A DNA stretch of 64,000 nt from Massiliimalia timonensis (GCF_900186585.1 NZ_FYDD01000003.1:186001-250000), one strand, 5' to 3'; shown: positions 26,814 to 35,682, counted from the stretch's first letter. The notes: generated from the letters alone by a model not told the origin. Program-made: numbers and translations.

Positions 26814-26824
26814 TCTGTTCACAA
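26807..26824. promoter_or_regulatory. Rex operator
   Basis: TTGTCAATCTGTTCACAA matches the Rex consensus TTGTTAA-N4-TTAACAA at 12 of 14 fixed positions. It covers the -35 of the operon that ends with rex, so Rex should repress this operon and be relieved by NADH. Confidence 0.8.
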
Positions 26825-26976
26825 TGATATTAGAAGTAGGAAATGGTTTTTTTGATGATTTTACAGAAAATTTTCTTTTTTGAAAAGCCGGCAGGCTTCT
26901 GGTTCAGGCCAGCGTTGATTTTTTCACCCTGATTGTGTATGATAAAAAGAAAAAACAGGGAGAAGAGCGGGAGGAT

Positions 26977-27684
26977 ATGGAAACAGTCGTTTTGCCGGAT
27001 GCCACGGTGATAGAGTATGAACTGATCTATAAAAAGGTGAAGAATATGACCCTGCGCATCAGGCCGGACGGCACAGTAACAGTTACTGTAAACCGGCGGG
27101 TGTCCCAAAAGCGGGCGGAGGAATTTGTGAGGGAACATGCAGCCTGGCTTCAAAAGCGCAGACAACTTGCGGACACCCGCCGGCAGATCGGCCTGCCGGA
27201 ACGACTGGAACAGGATACACAGGTGCTGTGGCTGGGGACCGAATACCGGGTGGCATGGAACTATCCCGCCGCTCCAGCCGTAGAACTGTACGGGGATCTT
27301 GCTGTAGTTTCCATGCCGGACCCTAGTGCAGAATTTGCCGCAAAAGTGTACCGGGACTGGTATCAGGCACAGAGCGAACGGGTTTTGACCGATGCGCTGG
27401 ACCGTGTTTTTCCGCACTTTGAACCACTTGGCCTTTGCAGGCCCCGGCTATGTCTGCGCTATATGACCTCCCGTTGGGGGAGCTGTTCTTACCACAAGGG
27501 GAAGATCACCCTGAACCGCTACCTCTGCCAGCTTCCGCCTGCTTTGATAGATGCGGTGACTGCGCATGAATTGGCGCACTTTTTCCACCCGGATCATTCT
27601 CCGGCTTTTTACAGGCTTTTGGAGCAGGTGTTTCCCGGGTATCGGGAAACCGCCGCCCAGTTAAAAGAATATTTCATCTTGTAA
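26977..27684 (+). CDS. YgjP-type metallopeptidase (DUF45/M48-like)
   Basis: A 235-residue soluble zinc peptidase-like protein from ATG 26977, which has GGAGG very close upstream; an in-frame GTG at 26935 has no ribosome site. The zinc motif HELAHFFHPDHSPAFY (HExxH plus a third His) and the preceding SRWGSC-YHKGKITLNRYL are the hallmarks of the YgjP/SprT-like family. The N-terminal half (LRIRPDGTVTVTVNRRVS) forms the usual beta-rich domain. Function is poorly known in bacteria. The stop codon lies inside the AraR box upstream of araR, so the gene may be read through toward araR. Confidence 0.86.
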   Translation: METVVLPDATVIEYELIYKKVKNMTLRIRPDGTVTVTVNRRVSQKRAEEFVREHAAWLQKRRQLADTRRQIGLPERLEQDTQVLWLGTEYRVAWNYPAAPAVELYGDLAVVSMPDPSAEFAAKVYRDWYQAQSERVLTDALDRVFPHFEPLGLCRPRLCLRYMTSRWGSCSYHKGKITLNRYLCQLPPALIDAVTAHELAHFFHPDHSPAFYRLLEQVFPGYRETAAQLKEYFIL

Positions 27685-27707
27685 ATACAACTTTACCATG
27701 ATACAAT
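27677..27707 (+). promoter_or_regulatory. araR promoter with AraR box
   Basis: TTGTAA (27679-27684), 17 bases, TACAAT (27702-27707). The -35 lies within TCTTGTAAATACAACT (27677-27692), which matches the AraR operator ATTTGTACGTACAAAT at 11 of 16 bases and keeps the TTGTA/TACAA symmetry. This suggests autorepression. Confidence 0.7.
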
Positions 27708-27741
27708 AAAAGAGAAAATCTAACAGAAAGGGGCGGCCGAA

Positions 27742-28818
27742 ATGAGTGGACAGCCGAAATATATGGTCCTTAGTGAATGGATCCGGGAACGGATACGCTC
27801 CGGAGAATTTGCAAATGGCAGCAAGCTGCTTTCGGAGAATGAGTTGGCACAGCGTTTTTCCATGAGCCGCCAAACCGTACGCCAGGCTGTGGGCACCTTG
27901 GTGAATGAAGGTTTTTTGACCAGAAAGCAGGGAAGCGGCACTTATATTTCCTATCAGCCGAAACAAAGGCGGGACACCAGAGATATTGCGGTGATCACCA
28001 CCTATTTGAATAGTTATATTTTTCCGGAGATCATTCAGGGGATCGATCAGGTGCTGACCGATTCTGGATATCATATGCGCCTGGGTATTACCTATAACCG
28101 GGTAAAAAACGAGGCGGATGTCCTTTCCTCCCTTTTGGAAAGCCCGGTGGCCGGGATCATTGTAGAACCGACAAAAAGCGCTTTGCCAAACCCAAACCTG
28201 TTTTTGTATCACCGGCTCGTACAGATGGAGATCCCTATTGTATTTTTAAATGGATATTATTCCGCGCTGGACCTGCCCCATGTTTCGGCAGACGATTATG
28301 CCGCGGGCAAAGCAGCGGCCCAGGCGTTGCTAAAGGCGGGGCACCGTAAAGTGTTCGGCATCTTTAAATCAGATGATATTCAGGGACATTTCCGATTTAG
28401 CGGCTTTATCAATACCTTGCAAGACGCAGGCGTTTTATACGATGACAGCGATGTGCTTTGGTATGTTACCGAGGATCTGGAGCAGATGTTTTCACAAAAC
28501 CACACGCCGGAGCTGCTGGAGCGGTTAAAGGAATACACTGCGGTGGTCTGCTATAATGATGAGATCGCCCGCAAGCTGTATGAATGGCTGCAAAAAAATG
28601 GCTTACAGATCCCGCAGGATCTTTCTATCGTTGGGTTCGACAATTCCCCGCTGGCGGAGTTTGGAGGCGCTTCGATCACCTCTGTCGGATTTCCGTTTGA
28701 AACGATCGGCAAAACAGCCGCCTCTCAGATGGTGGACCGGTTGAATTTTGGGCGGCCGATGAAAAGCATTTCTTTTCCGCCAAAACTGATCGTTAGGAAT
28801 TCGATAAAAAAATTGTAA
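27742..28818 (+). CDS. araR: Arabinose operon repressor AraR
   Basis: A 358-residue chimeric repressor: a GntR-type winged helix at about 8-72 (LSENELAQRFSMSRQTVRQAVGTL) joined to a LacI-type sugar-binding domain (about 82-355; DIAVITTYLNSYIFPEIIQGI, LSIVGFDNSPLAEFG). This fusion defines AraR, which leaves DNA when it binds L-arabinose. Matching boxes lie upstream of araR and of araB. ATG 27742 follows agaaaggggcgg. The gene reads in the same direction as araBDM, 119 bases upstream of araB. Confidence 0.95.
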   Translation: MSGQPKYMVLSEWIRERIRSGEFANGSKLLSENELAQRFSMSRQTVRQAVGTLVNEGFLTRKQGSGTYISYQPKQRRDTRDIAVITTYLNSYIFPEIIQGIDQVLTDSGYHMRLGITYNRVKNEADVLSSLLESPVAGIIVEPTKSALPNPNLFLYHRLVQMEIPIVFLNGYYSALDLPHVSADDYAAGKAAAQALLKAGHRKVFGIFKSDDIQGHFRFSGFINTLQDAGVLYDDSDVLWYVTEDLEQMFSQNHTPELLERLKEYTAVVCYNDEIARKLYEWLQKNGLQIPQDLSIVGFDNSPLAEFGGASITSVGFPFETIGKTAASQMVDRLNFGRPMKSISFPPKLIVRNSIKKL

Positions 28819-28834
28819 AAATCTTGATTTTATC

Positions 28835-28890
28835 TTGAAAACCCAAAAGGCACATGGTATAATATTCACAAATAATTTGTATGTACAACT
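28835..28890 (+). promoter_or_regulatory. araBDM promoter and AraR operator
   Basis: TTGAAA (28835-28840), 17 bases, TATAAT (28858-28863). The AraR box ATTTGTATGTACAACT (28875-28890) covers the start of transcription and matches ATTTGTACGTACAAAT at 14 of 16 bases. A weaker overlapping copy, CTTTGTACCGAATAAA, lies at 28889-28904. Confidence 0.88.
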
Positions 28891-28937
28891 TTGTACCGAA
28901 TAAATGAGAAAAGAGACAGGTAAAAGGAGGTCATATC

Positions 28938-30608
28938 ATGGCGAAATATAGCATCGGGGTAGACTTTGGCTCTCTATCCGGAAGGGCGGTCATCGTCAAT
29001 GTGGAAAACGGGGCGGAGCTGGCGTCCGCTGTGTTGGATTATCCGCATGCGGTCATGGACAGCGAATTGCCGGATGGCACGAAATTAGGGGTAGACTGGG
29101 CTTTGCAGCATCCGCAGGATTACTTGGATGTACTGCATGAAACGATCCCGCAGGTCATGAAAGAAGCGGGCGTCAGCGCAGACGACGTGATCGGCTTGGG
29201 GATCGACTTCACCGCATGTACTGTTATGCCGGTGAAAGCGGATGGGACCCCGCTGTGTTTCTTGGAACAGTACCGTTCCAATCCAAATGCGTACGTTAAG
29301 CTTTGGAAGCATCATGCGGCGCAGAAATACGCGACCAAATTAAATGAAACCGCTGAAAAAATGGGAGAAACATTTTTAAAACGCTACGGCGGGAAGATCT
29401 CTTCCGAGTGGATGGTGCCGAAAGCGTGGCAGATCTTAGAGGAAGACGAAGCGCTGTACCGGGATATGGATTACTTCATGGAAGCGGCCGACTGGGTGAT
29501 CTGGCAGATGACTGGCGTGCAGACTCGCAACTCCTGCACCGCTGGGTACAAAGCGATCTATCACAAGCAGACCGGCTATCCGAAAAAAGAATTTTATAAA
29601 GCGCTAGACCCGCGCCTGGAAAACTTTGTAGAGGAAAAATTAAACTGCCCGATCACCCCGCTGGGGAGCAAGGCCGGCGAGATGACCGAAGCGGCAGCCA
29701 AGCTGACCGGCCTGAGGCCGGGTACCGCTGTGGCGGTAGCCAACGTGGACGCGCATGTTACCGTGCCGGCGGTGAAAATCGACGGGCCGGGCAAAATGCT
29801 TGCCATCATGGGAACCTCTACCTGTCATATGCTCATGAGCGACGAGGAAAAGCTGGTTCCGGGAATCTGCGGCGTGGTAGAAGACGGGATTTTGCCGGGG
29901 TTTTATGGGTATGAAGCGGGACAAAGCTGCGTGGGCGACCATTTTGCATGGTTTATTGACAACTGCCTGCCGGCGGCTTATACAGAAGACGCGAAAGCAA
30001 AGGGAATGAATATCCACCGTTACCTACGTGAAAAAGCCGAGGCGTTAAAGCCGGGCGAAAGCGGGCTGATCGCATTGGATTGGTGGAACGGGAACCGTTC
30101 TGTATTGGTGGATGTGGATTTGACCGGTATGATGCTGGGGATGACCCTTGCGACCAAGCCGGAGGAGATTTACCGCGCTTTGATCGAAGCGACTGCTTAC
30201 GGAACCCGTAAAATCATTGAAACCTTTGAAGAAAACGGCGTGCCGGTCCACGAGTTTTATGCGTCCGGCGGGATCTCTCAAAAGGACCCGATGACCATGC
30301 AGATCTATGCGGACATCATCAAAAAGCCAATTAAGATCGCAGGTTCTACCCAAGGCCCGGCGCTTGGCTCTGCCATTTTCGGCGCGTTGGCGGCCGGAAA
30401 GGAAAACGGCGGTTATGACAGCATTTTGGAAGCGGAACAGGTGATGGGCAACTTAAAAGACATCGAATACCACCCAATTCCAGAAAACAGCGCTGTCTAT
30501 GATAAGCTGTATGCGGAATATAACATCCTGCACGATTACTTTGGGCGCGGCGCAAACGATGTGATGAAACGCCTGAAGGCTCTGAAAATTGAGATCAAGG
30601 GGAAATAG
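28938..30608 (+). CDS. araB: L-ribulokinase
   Basis: A 556-residue FGGY-family kinase phosphorylating L-ribulose with ATP. The N-terminal phosphate loop is [14 protein letters not shown], the AraB-typical [11 protein letters not shown] follows near residue 92, and the C-terminal ATP region includes [12 protein letters not shown]. Length matches AraB (about 560), longer than xylulokinases. ATG 28938 follows aaaaggaggtc. The stop codon touches the araD start. First gene of the arabinose operon under AraR; araA (isomerase) is not in the window. Confidence 0.96.
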   Translation: MAKYSIGVDFGSLSGRAVIVNVENGAELASAVLDYPHAVMDSELPDGTKLGVDWALQHPQDYLDVLHETIPQVMKEAGVSADDVIGLGIDFTACTVMPVKADGTPLCFLEQYRSNPNAYVKLWKHHAAQKYATKLNETAEKMGETFLKRYGGKISSEWMVPKAWQILEEDEALYRDMDYFMEAADWVIWQMTGVQTRNSCTAGYKAIYHKQTGYPKKEFYKALDPRLENFVEEKLNCPITPLGSKAGEMTEAAAKLTGLRPGTAVAVANVDAHVTVPAVKIDGPGKMLAIMGTSTCHMLMSDEEKLVPGICGVVEDGILPGFYGYEAGQSCVGDHFAWFIDNCLPAAYTEDAKAKGMNIHRYLREKAEALKPGESGLIALDWWNGNRSVLVDVDLTGMMLGMTLATKPEEIYRALIEATAYGTRKIIETFEENGVPVHEFYASGGISQKDPMTMQIYADIIKKPIKIAGSTQGPALGSAIFGALAAGKENGGYDSILEAEQVMGNLKDIEYHPIPENSAVYDKLYAEYNILHDYFGRGANDVMKRLKALKIEIKGK

Positions 30609-31307
30609 ATGATGTTGGAACAGTTAAAGCAAGACGTTTATCAGGCGAATATGCTTCTTCCGGAATATCACCTGATCACCTTTACCTGGGGAAATGTTTC
30701 TGGGATCGACCGGGAAAAGGGCTTGGTGGTGATCAAGCCTTCCGGGGTGGAATACAGCGAGATGACTGCCGGGGATATGGTGGTAGTGGATTTAGATGGA
30801 AAGGTCGTTGAAGGGAACTTGAACCCTTCTTCCGATACAGCAACCCATTTGGAGATCTACCGTAATTTCCCGAATGTAGGCGGGGTTGTGCACACCCATT
30901 CCCGCTGGGCGACCTTGTGGGCGCAGTCCGGCCGGGGGATCGCACCATACGGAACCACTCACGGAGATTATTTTGCTGATACGATCCCCTGTACCCGCGA
31001 TATGACGCCGGAAGAGATCCGTTCTGAATATGAAAAGAATACCGGCAAGGTGATTGTAGAAACATTTCAGGGAAAAGAACCCGATCATGTGCCTGCGGTC
31101 TTGGTGAAAAACCATGGGCCGTTTACTTGGGGAACAGACCCGCACAATGCGGTACATAATGCAGTAGTATTAGAAGAGATCGCCATGATGGCGGTTTATA
31201 CCGAACAACTGATGGGAGATCGTATCAAGCCGATGCCAAGAGAGCTTTTGGAAAAGCATTTCTTCCGCAAGCACGGACCAAATGCTTATTATGGCCAGAA
31301 GAAGTAG
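30609..31307 (+). CDS. araD: L-ribulose-5-phosphate 4-epimerase
   Basis: A 232-residue class II aldolase-fold zinc enzyme converting L-ribulose 5-phosphate to D-xylulose 5-phosphate. Zinc ligands are in [13 protein letters not shown] and near [12 protein letters not shown]; the start [19 protein letters not shown] is family-typical. ATG 30609 directly follows the araB stop, so translation is coupled; a second ATG at 30612 could also be used. Completes ara kinase-epimerase steps feeding the pentose phosphate pathway. Confidence 0.96.
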   Translation: MMLEQLKQDVYQANMLLPEYHLITFTWGNVSGIDREKGLVVIKPSGVEYSEMTAGDMVVVDLDGKVVEGNLNPSSDTATHLEIYRNFPNVGGVVHTHSRWATLWAQSGRGIAPYGTTHGDYFADTIPCTRDMTPEEIRSEYEKNTGKVIVETFQGKEPDHVPAVLVKNHGPFTWGTDPHNAVHNAVVLEEIAMMAVYTEQLMGDRIKPMPRELLEKHFFRKHGPNAYYGQKK

Positions 31308-31351
31308 TTGACATGGAGAAGGCGGATATGGTATCCTAAAAAAAGAATGAG

Positions 31352-31420
31352 GGCGGACAGAGTGAAAGAGAACAGCCCCGGACCTGATGCCGGGTATCTT
31401 TCGCTTTGTACCGCCTTTTT
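31352..31420 (+). terminator. Structured attenuator between araD and araM
   Basis: ggcgg (31352-31356) pairs with ccgcc (31411-31415) and acagagtgaaaga with tctttcgctttgt, with an apical cccgg/ccggg hairpin (31377-31381 and 31390-31394). A T5 run (31416-31420) follows. The layout is that of an intrinsic terminator inside the operon, reducing or controlling araM expression. Confidence 0.7.
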
Positions 31421-31443
31421 GTTCAGAAAGAGGAGTTGAGGTT

Positions 31444-32826
31444 ATGGGATTTTTAGACAAGAGCATCAATGAACTGATCAACCGGGAATACCCATGCAGC
31501 TGCGGGAGGACCCACATCGCGAACATTGAGAATATCGCGATCGGTGTCAACGCGCTTCAGAGATTGCCGGAATTTATCAAGAACCAGCTATTGCCCGGCG
31601 GACGGGTATTTGATCCCAAGCAGGATCAGATTTTGGTGGTCAGCGATGTGAATACGCATCAGGCCGGCGGGAAAAAAGTATTTGAAATGCTTCAGCAAGA
31701 AGGATTTCAAGTCAGAGAATTTGTCTTCCCACACCCCAGCATGCACGCGGAGGAACAGTATGCCGAAGAACTGAAGGCCGCGTTGTTTGAAGGCTTGTCT
31801 TTGATCGTGACTGTCGGCTCCGGGTCATTGAATGACATCACCCGGTTTGTTGCGTTCCATGCGCAGATCCCTTATTATATTGTTGCGACCGCGCCGTCTA
31901 TGGACGGTTATGCCTCCAACGTTTCTCCGCTGATCCACAATAATCTGAAAATCACCTATAGCTGTGCCTGTGCCAACGCTATCATCGGTGACGTAGCGCT
32001 GCTGGCAACTGCCCCGACTAAAATGATCGGCGCAGGCTTGGGGGATATTATCGGAAAATATATCGCGATCAACGACTGGAAAATGTCGCATATGCTTTAC
32101 GGCGAATATTATTGCGGAGAGGTTGCCGATCTGGTGCTGTATTCCGTCCAAAAATGTGTGGACAACGTGCCCGGACTGATCCGCAGGGAACCGGAGGCCT
32201 TGCAGTACCTCATGGAATCGTTGGTACTGATCGGGATCGCGATGAGTTATATCGGAGTGTCCCGCCCGGCTTCCTCCTCGGAGCATCATATCGCCCATTT
32301 TCTGGAGATGAAATCCATCTTTAAAGGAGAATATGGAGAACTGCACGGAACGAATGTTGGGATGGCCACCTGCTTGATCCACGACATGTACCGGAAATTT
32401 TTGGAGATGGATTGGAATTTTGACAAGGCGAGGGAACACGCCAAGCAGTTTGATTATCAGAAATGGGAGCAGGAGATCCGGCATTCCTTTGGCCTTGCGG
32501 CGGATGAGGTGATCTCACTGTACCAAAAAGTTGGGCAGAATGAACCGGAGCAGGTGCTTAAGCGAATTGACGCGATCGAGGAAAAACAGGATCAGCTTCG
32601 GGTGATGCTGGAGCAAGTCGTGAAAGATACTGATACCACCGCCGGACTGTTAAGGCAATTAAATGGTCTGACCTCACCGGAAGGGTATGGTTTTGACAAA
32701 GGTGAGATCCGGGATATTTTACGGTTTGCGAAAGACCTGAGAAACCGTTATGCGGCACTGCAGCTGTTTTACGATATGGGCGTGCTGGATGAACTGGCGG
32801 ATCATATTGTGGAAGCATATCTGTAA
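31444..32826 (+). CDS. araM: sn-glycerol-1-phosphate dehydrogenase, AraM-type
   Basis: A 460-residue metal-dependent dehydrogenase of the iron-alcohol-dehydrogenase fold, related to B. subtilis AraM (EgsA), which makes sn-glycerol 1-phosphate from DHAP. Family marks are VTVGSGSLNDITRFVAF, PSMDGYASNVSPLI, GDIIGKYIAINDW and the metal-site His residues in SSEHHIAHFLEM and GTNVGMATCLIHDMY. It is longer than B. subtilis AraM (394 residues), with an extended helical C-terminal part. ATG 31444 is chosen because gaggag and ttgagg lie just upstream. Last gene of the ara operon, behind an attenuator; its link to arabinose use is unclear. Confidence 0.9.
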   Translation: MGFLDKSINELINREYPCSCGRTHIANIENIAIGVNALQRLPEFIKNQLLPGGRVFDPKQDQILVVSDVNTHQAGGKKVFEMLQQEGFQVREFVFPHPSMHAEEQYAEELKAALFEGLSLIVTVGSGSLNDITRFVAFHAQIPYYIVATAPSMDGYASNVSPLIHNNLKITYSCACANAIIGDVALLATAPTKMIGAGLGDIIGKYIAINDWKMSHMLYGEYYCGEVADLVLYSVQKCVDNVPGLIRREPEALQYLMESLVLIGIAMSYIGVSRPASSSEHHIAHFLEMKSIFKGEYGELHGTNVGMATCLIHDMYRKFLEMDWNFDKAREHAKQFDYQKWEQEIRHSFGLAADEVISLYQKVGQNEPEQVLKRIDAIEEKQDQLRVMLEQVVKDTDTTAGLLRQLNGLTSPEGYGFDKGEIRDILRFAKDLRNRYAALQLFYDMGVLDELADHIVEAYL

Positions 32827-32830
32827 ACGA

Positions 32831-32863
32831 AAAAGGGACAGCGGAATCTCCGCTGTCCTTTGA
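32831..32863. terminator. Bidirectional terminator after araM
   Basis: ggacagcgga (32836-32845) pairs with tccgctgtcc (32849-32858), flanked by A and T tracts on both sides. It serves araM (+) and the small leftward gene that ends at 32870. Confidence 0.85.
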
Positions 32864-32869
32864 TTATGT

Positions 32870-33025
32870 TCAAGGCTGTTCTCCAGTTTTGCTGTGTTCC
32901 AAAAACTGCTGAATCAATTTTTGGTATTCCTCCTCCTCTTCCGCTTTGCTTTTGCGGGTCGCGGGTTCTTCTGGAGGATTGGCGGGCTGTTCTTTTTTCT
33001 TCCGTAAGAAGCTCCATTTTTTCAT
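32870..33025 (-). CDS. Small highly charged protein (51 aa), unknown
   Basis: ATG 33025 is preceded by AGGAG at a 7-base distance (gaaaggagtaccgca). The product begins with a basic stretch MKKWSFLRKKKEQP, has a central EEEEEYQK run and ends HSKTGEQP; it is likely mostly helical and soluble. It ends 7 bases before the bidirectional terminator, as a real gene would. It could be read from its own promoter in the 87-base gap after the LysR gene, or cotranscribed with it. No family was recognised. Support is from the ribosome site and terminator only. Confidence 0.55.
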   Translation of the reverse strand: MKKWSFLRKKKEQPANPPEEPATRKSKAEEEEEYQKLIQQFLEHSKTGEQP

Positions 33026-33112
33026 TGCGGTACTCCTTTCTTTCGCTTTCCAGTTCAGAGTACCATAACATTGTGAGAGTTTTGTGAGAAATTTTCAGCT
33101 ATTTTCCAAAAT

Positions 33113-34033
33113 TTATGCTTCGCCCAGATGGGATTTCAGTCGTTGGATTAGATCCCGCTGGGCGTCATGGAAGAAATGGTTTTTTTGATAGATCAGCACA
33201 TCCCGCACTTTGTTTTTCGCGTTGGGACAAGGCCGGGTGACCAGGTGATACCGGTCCAGCATGGACTGGGGCACAGGAGACACCCACATATAGGTTCCGT
33301 CAATTCGCTGTAAAAAATCCATTTGGCTGCCGCGGTCGTAAACGTAGATCCGTTTTGGGGGAGTTTTCAGTTCCGCATTGGGCTTGATTTGGGAAACGGA
33401 CAGCGCAGGGACCTGAATATCGCCGTGGATGATCTCCGTGTAGCCGTTTAACAGATGGTAGGGGATTTCCGAATACCCGCTTAACGGATGCTGGTCTGAC
33501 ATCATTAAAAGATATTCAAATTCCCGCAGCGGTTCATGGCGCAAGCCTTTGTCGGCCAGCAAGGAAAGGAAATAGGATTCATAGATGACCTCGTACCGGA
33601 TCACCGCAAAATCGGCAAATTTAGTGCTGACGTCCTGAATCGCGTTGACAGAGCCGGTTTCTCTAAAATGAATATTGACCCGCCCGTGGGCTTCTAAAGA
33701 ATTGTAATAATCTGCAAACGCGACAGAAAGATAGGTGGCGCGCGGAACAGATACAGTCAAGCTAAAAATATCCGACTGTTTGGTATGGTACAGGGATTCC
33801 AGCTCATCCACCTGGGACACAATGGTCTTGGCATAGGTCAGAAATTCCTCTCCTTGTCGGGTAGGGACAACGCCGCGAGTTGTCCGGCGGAAAATGGTGA
33901 TCCCAAGCTCCTGTTCCAGTTCCCGGATCGCTTTGCTTAAATTCGGCTGTGACATAAACAGGTTTTGGGCAGCTTTGGTAATCGAGTCGGCATTTTCTAC
34001 CTCGATTGCATAACGCAGGTACTGCAGGTTCAA
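33113..34033 (-). CDS. LysR-family transcriptional regulator
   Basis: A 306-residue regulator read from TTG 34033, which has AAGGAGG six to seven bases upstream; the longer frame to 34111 has no site. The N-terminal helix-turn-helix (LQYLRYAIEVENADSITKAAQNLFMSQPNLSKAIRELE) is typical; the periplasmic-binding-like effector domain occupies the rest. It is divergent from an iron-containing alcohol dehydrogenase, whose promoter region it shares, so it is the likely regulator of that gene. A TTCG-N9-CGAA inverted motif lies near 34151-34167 in the gap. The effector is unknown. Confidence 0.92.
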   Translation of the reverse strand: MNLQYLRYAIEVENADSITKAAQNLFMSQPNLSKAIRELEQELGITIFRRTTRGVVPTRQGEEFLTYAKTIVSQVDELESLYHTKQSDIFSLTVSVPRATYLSVAFADYYNSLEAHGRVNIHFRETGSVNAIQDVSTKFADFAVIRYEVIYESYFLSLLADKGLRHEPLREFEYLLMMSDQHPLSGYSEIPYHLLNGYTEIIHGDIQVPALSVSQIKPNAELKTPPKRIYVYDRGSQMDFLQRIDGTYMWVSPVPQSMLDRYHLVTRPCPNAKNKVRDVLIYQKNHFFHDAQRDLIQRLKSHLGEA

Positions 34034-34253
34034 AAATTTCCCTCCTTTGCCTTTTCTCAAAATACTGTATTCATTTTCGATATATCTATGATAACTATTA
34101 TATATTACCACGTACGATTATTCAATGTTAAAATAATAACGAACAAAAAATTCGGTATATTCACGAAAAGTAGACCGATTCCCTATACGATTTGTGGAAA
34201 AGGTGGCTACCGTGAGTAGAAAAAACTTGAATTTACGGATGGAGGAAAAGAAA

Positions 34254-35417
34254 ATGGCTCGTTTTACATTGCCAAGAGATGTCTATTTTGGAAGAGGCAC
34301 CCTGGAAGAACTGAAAAACTTAACTGGGAAAAAAGCGATCGTTGTTGTTGGCGGCGGTTCTATGAAGCGCTTTGGCTTTTTAGACAAAGTAGAAGCAAAC
34401 CTGAAAGAAGCAGGTTTAGAAGTTCAGTTATTTGAAGGGGTAGAACCGGACCCGTCTGTAGAAACTGTAATGAAAGGCGCGGCGGCAATGCGCGAGTTTG
34501 AACCGGATTGGATCGTTGCGATCGGCGGCGGTTCCCCGATCGACGCGGCAAAAGCAATGTGGGCGTTCTATGAATATCCAGAAGTTACTTTTGAAGATTT
34601 GATCACCCCGTTCAGCTTCCCAACTTTAAGACAGAAAGCAAAATTCCTTGCGATCCCGTCCACTTCCGGCACTGCGACAGAAGTAACCGCTTTTTCTGTC
34701 ATTACCGACTATGCAAAAGGGATCAAATATCCTTTGGCTGACTTTAATATTACTCCAGATGTCGCGATCGTTGACCCGGATCTGGCTGAAACGATGCCGC
34801 AGAAGCTGGTTGCCCATACCGGAATGGATGCCTTGACTCACGCTATCGAGGCCTATGTTTCCACTGTCGCGTCTCCGTTCACGGATCCGCTTGCCATCAA
34901 AGCGATCCAGATGGTCATGCAGTATCTGCCGGCTTCTTACAACGGTTGCAGCAATGCGAAAGAACAGATGCACTATGCGCAATGTTTGGCTGGTATGGCA
35001 TTTTCCAATGCGCTGCTGGGGATTGTTCACTCTATGGCGCATAAAACCGGCGCTGCATTCAGCACGGGGCACATCCCGCACGGCTGTGCAAATGCTATTT
35101 ACCTGCCGTATGTCATCAAATATAATGCCAAAGATATGAGGGCCGCCAAGAGATACGAGGATATTGCCAACGCGCTTGGCCTTGACGGTATTGATGCGCT
35201 TTGCGCAAGGATCGACGAATTCAACCAGAGATTGGGTATCCCGAAGACTTTGAAAGAGTTCGGCATCAACGAAGCAGAATTTAAAGAAAAACTTTCTGCG
35301 ATCTCTGAAAATGCGATTGGTGACGCCTGCACTGGTTCCAACCCAAGGATCCCAACGCAGGAGGAAATGGAAAAATTGTTCACCTGCATTTACTATGGCA
35401 CTGAAGTAGCGTTCTAG
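34254..35417 (+). CDS. Iron-containing alcohol dehydrogenase
   Basis: A 387-residue group III dehydrogenase of the butanol/propanediol type, reducing aldehydes with NAD(P)H. Nucleotide-binding GGGSPIDAAKAMW and SGTATEVTAFSVI, and metal-binding MDALTHAIEAYVS, LGIVHSMAHKTGA and HIPHGCANAIYLPYVI, are complete. ATG 34254 is chosen because ggaggaaaag precedes it; an upstream in-frame start at 34194 has no site. Divergent from a LysR gene that likely regulates it; followed by a strong terminator. Probably works in fermentation as an electron sink; exact substrate unknown. Confidence 0.93.
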   Translation: MARFTLPRDVYFGRGTLEELKNLTGKKAIVVVGGGSMKRFGFLDKVEANLKEAGLEVQLFEGVEPDPSVETVMKGAAAMREFEPDWIVAIGGGSPIDAAKAMWAFYEYPEVTFEDLITPFSFPTLRQKAKFLAIPSTSGTATEVTAFSVITDYAKGIKYPLADFNITPDVAIVDPDLAETMPQKLVAHTGMDALTHAIEAYVSTVASPFTDPLAIKAIQMVMQYLPASYNGCSNAKEQMHYAQCLAGMAFSNALLGIVHSMAHKTGAAFSTGHIPHGCANAIYLPYVIKYNAKDMRAAKRYEDIANALGLDGIDALCARIDEFNQRLGIPKTLKEFGINEAEFKEKLSAISENAIGDACTGSNPRIPTQEEMEKLFTCIYYGTEVAF

Positions 35418-35436
35418 TTTTATTACATCCTTTCAT

Positions 35437-35470
35437 AAGTCCCCGCAGCCATAAAAGGCTGCGGGGACTT
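35437..35470 (+). terminator. Terminator after the iron alcohol dehydrogenase
   Basis: aagtccccgcagcc (35437-35450) and ggctgcggggactt (35457-35470), loop ataaaa, then a T-rich stretch. Confidence 0.92.
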
Positions 35471-35509
35471 TGTTTGTGCTCATTTTTTCAAATTTGCTGA
35501 AAAACATAG

Positions 35510-35538
35510 TTGACAATATGGGAAATTCATGGTAACAT
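35510..35538 (+). promoter_or_regulatory. Promoter of the DUF2325-DUF3793-flavodoxin operon
   Basis: TTGACA (35510-35515), 17 bases, TAACAT (35533-35538). The -10 lies inside the left arm of the large palindrome at 35532-35577. The leader to ATG 35683 is about 140 bases and contains a gcagc/gctgc hairpin near 35590-35608. Confidence 0.75.
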
Positions 35539-35577
35539 ATCAAGTGGTTAGTCTAAACTAACTATTTGATATGTTAC
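35532..35577. promoter_or_regulatory. 46-bp composite palindrome with a DtxR/MntR-like box
   Basis: Outer arms GTAACATATCAA (35532-35543) and TTGATATGTTAC (35566-35577) are perfect inverted copies. Exactly at the centre sits GTTAGTCTAAACTAAC (35547-35562), resembling the TTAG...CTAA operators of DtxR-family metal regulators. It overlaps the -10, so binding would repress. The iron link is inferred from the box and the genes. Confidence 0.72.
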
Positions 35578-35682
35578 TTTTCTGTTTCGCAGCAGATATA
35601 AGCTGCGGGCGGATTGACGGAATGTAATTTCTTTATAATCCACCCCCAAATGGGTTAAACTACAAGAAAAGGAGGCTAGAAA

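Noticed and set aside
35532-35577. Reading the 46-bp palindrome as a simple terminator
   Set aside because: It overlaps the -10 of a good promoter and contains a metal-regulator-like core at its exact centre; the iron alcohol dehydrogenase upstream already has its own strong terminator at 35437-35470.
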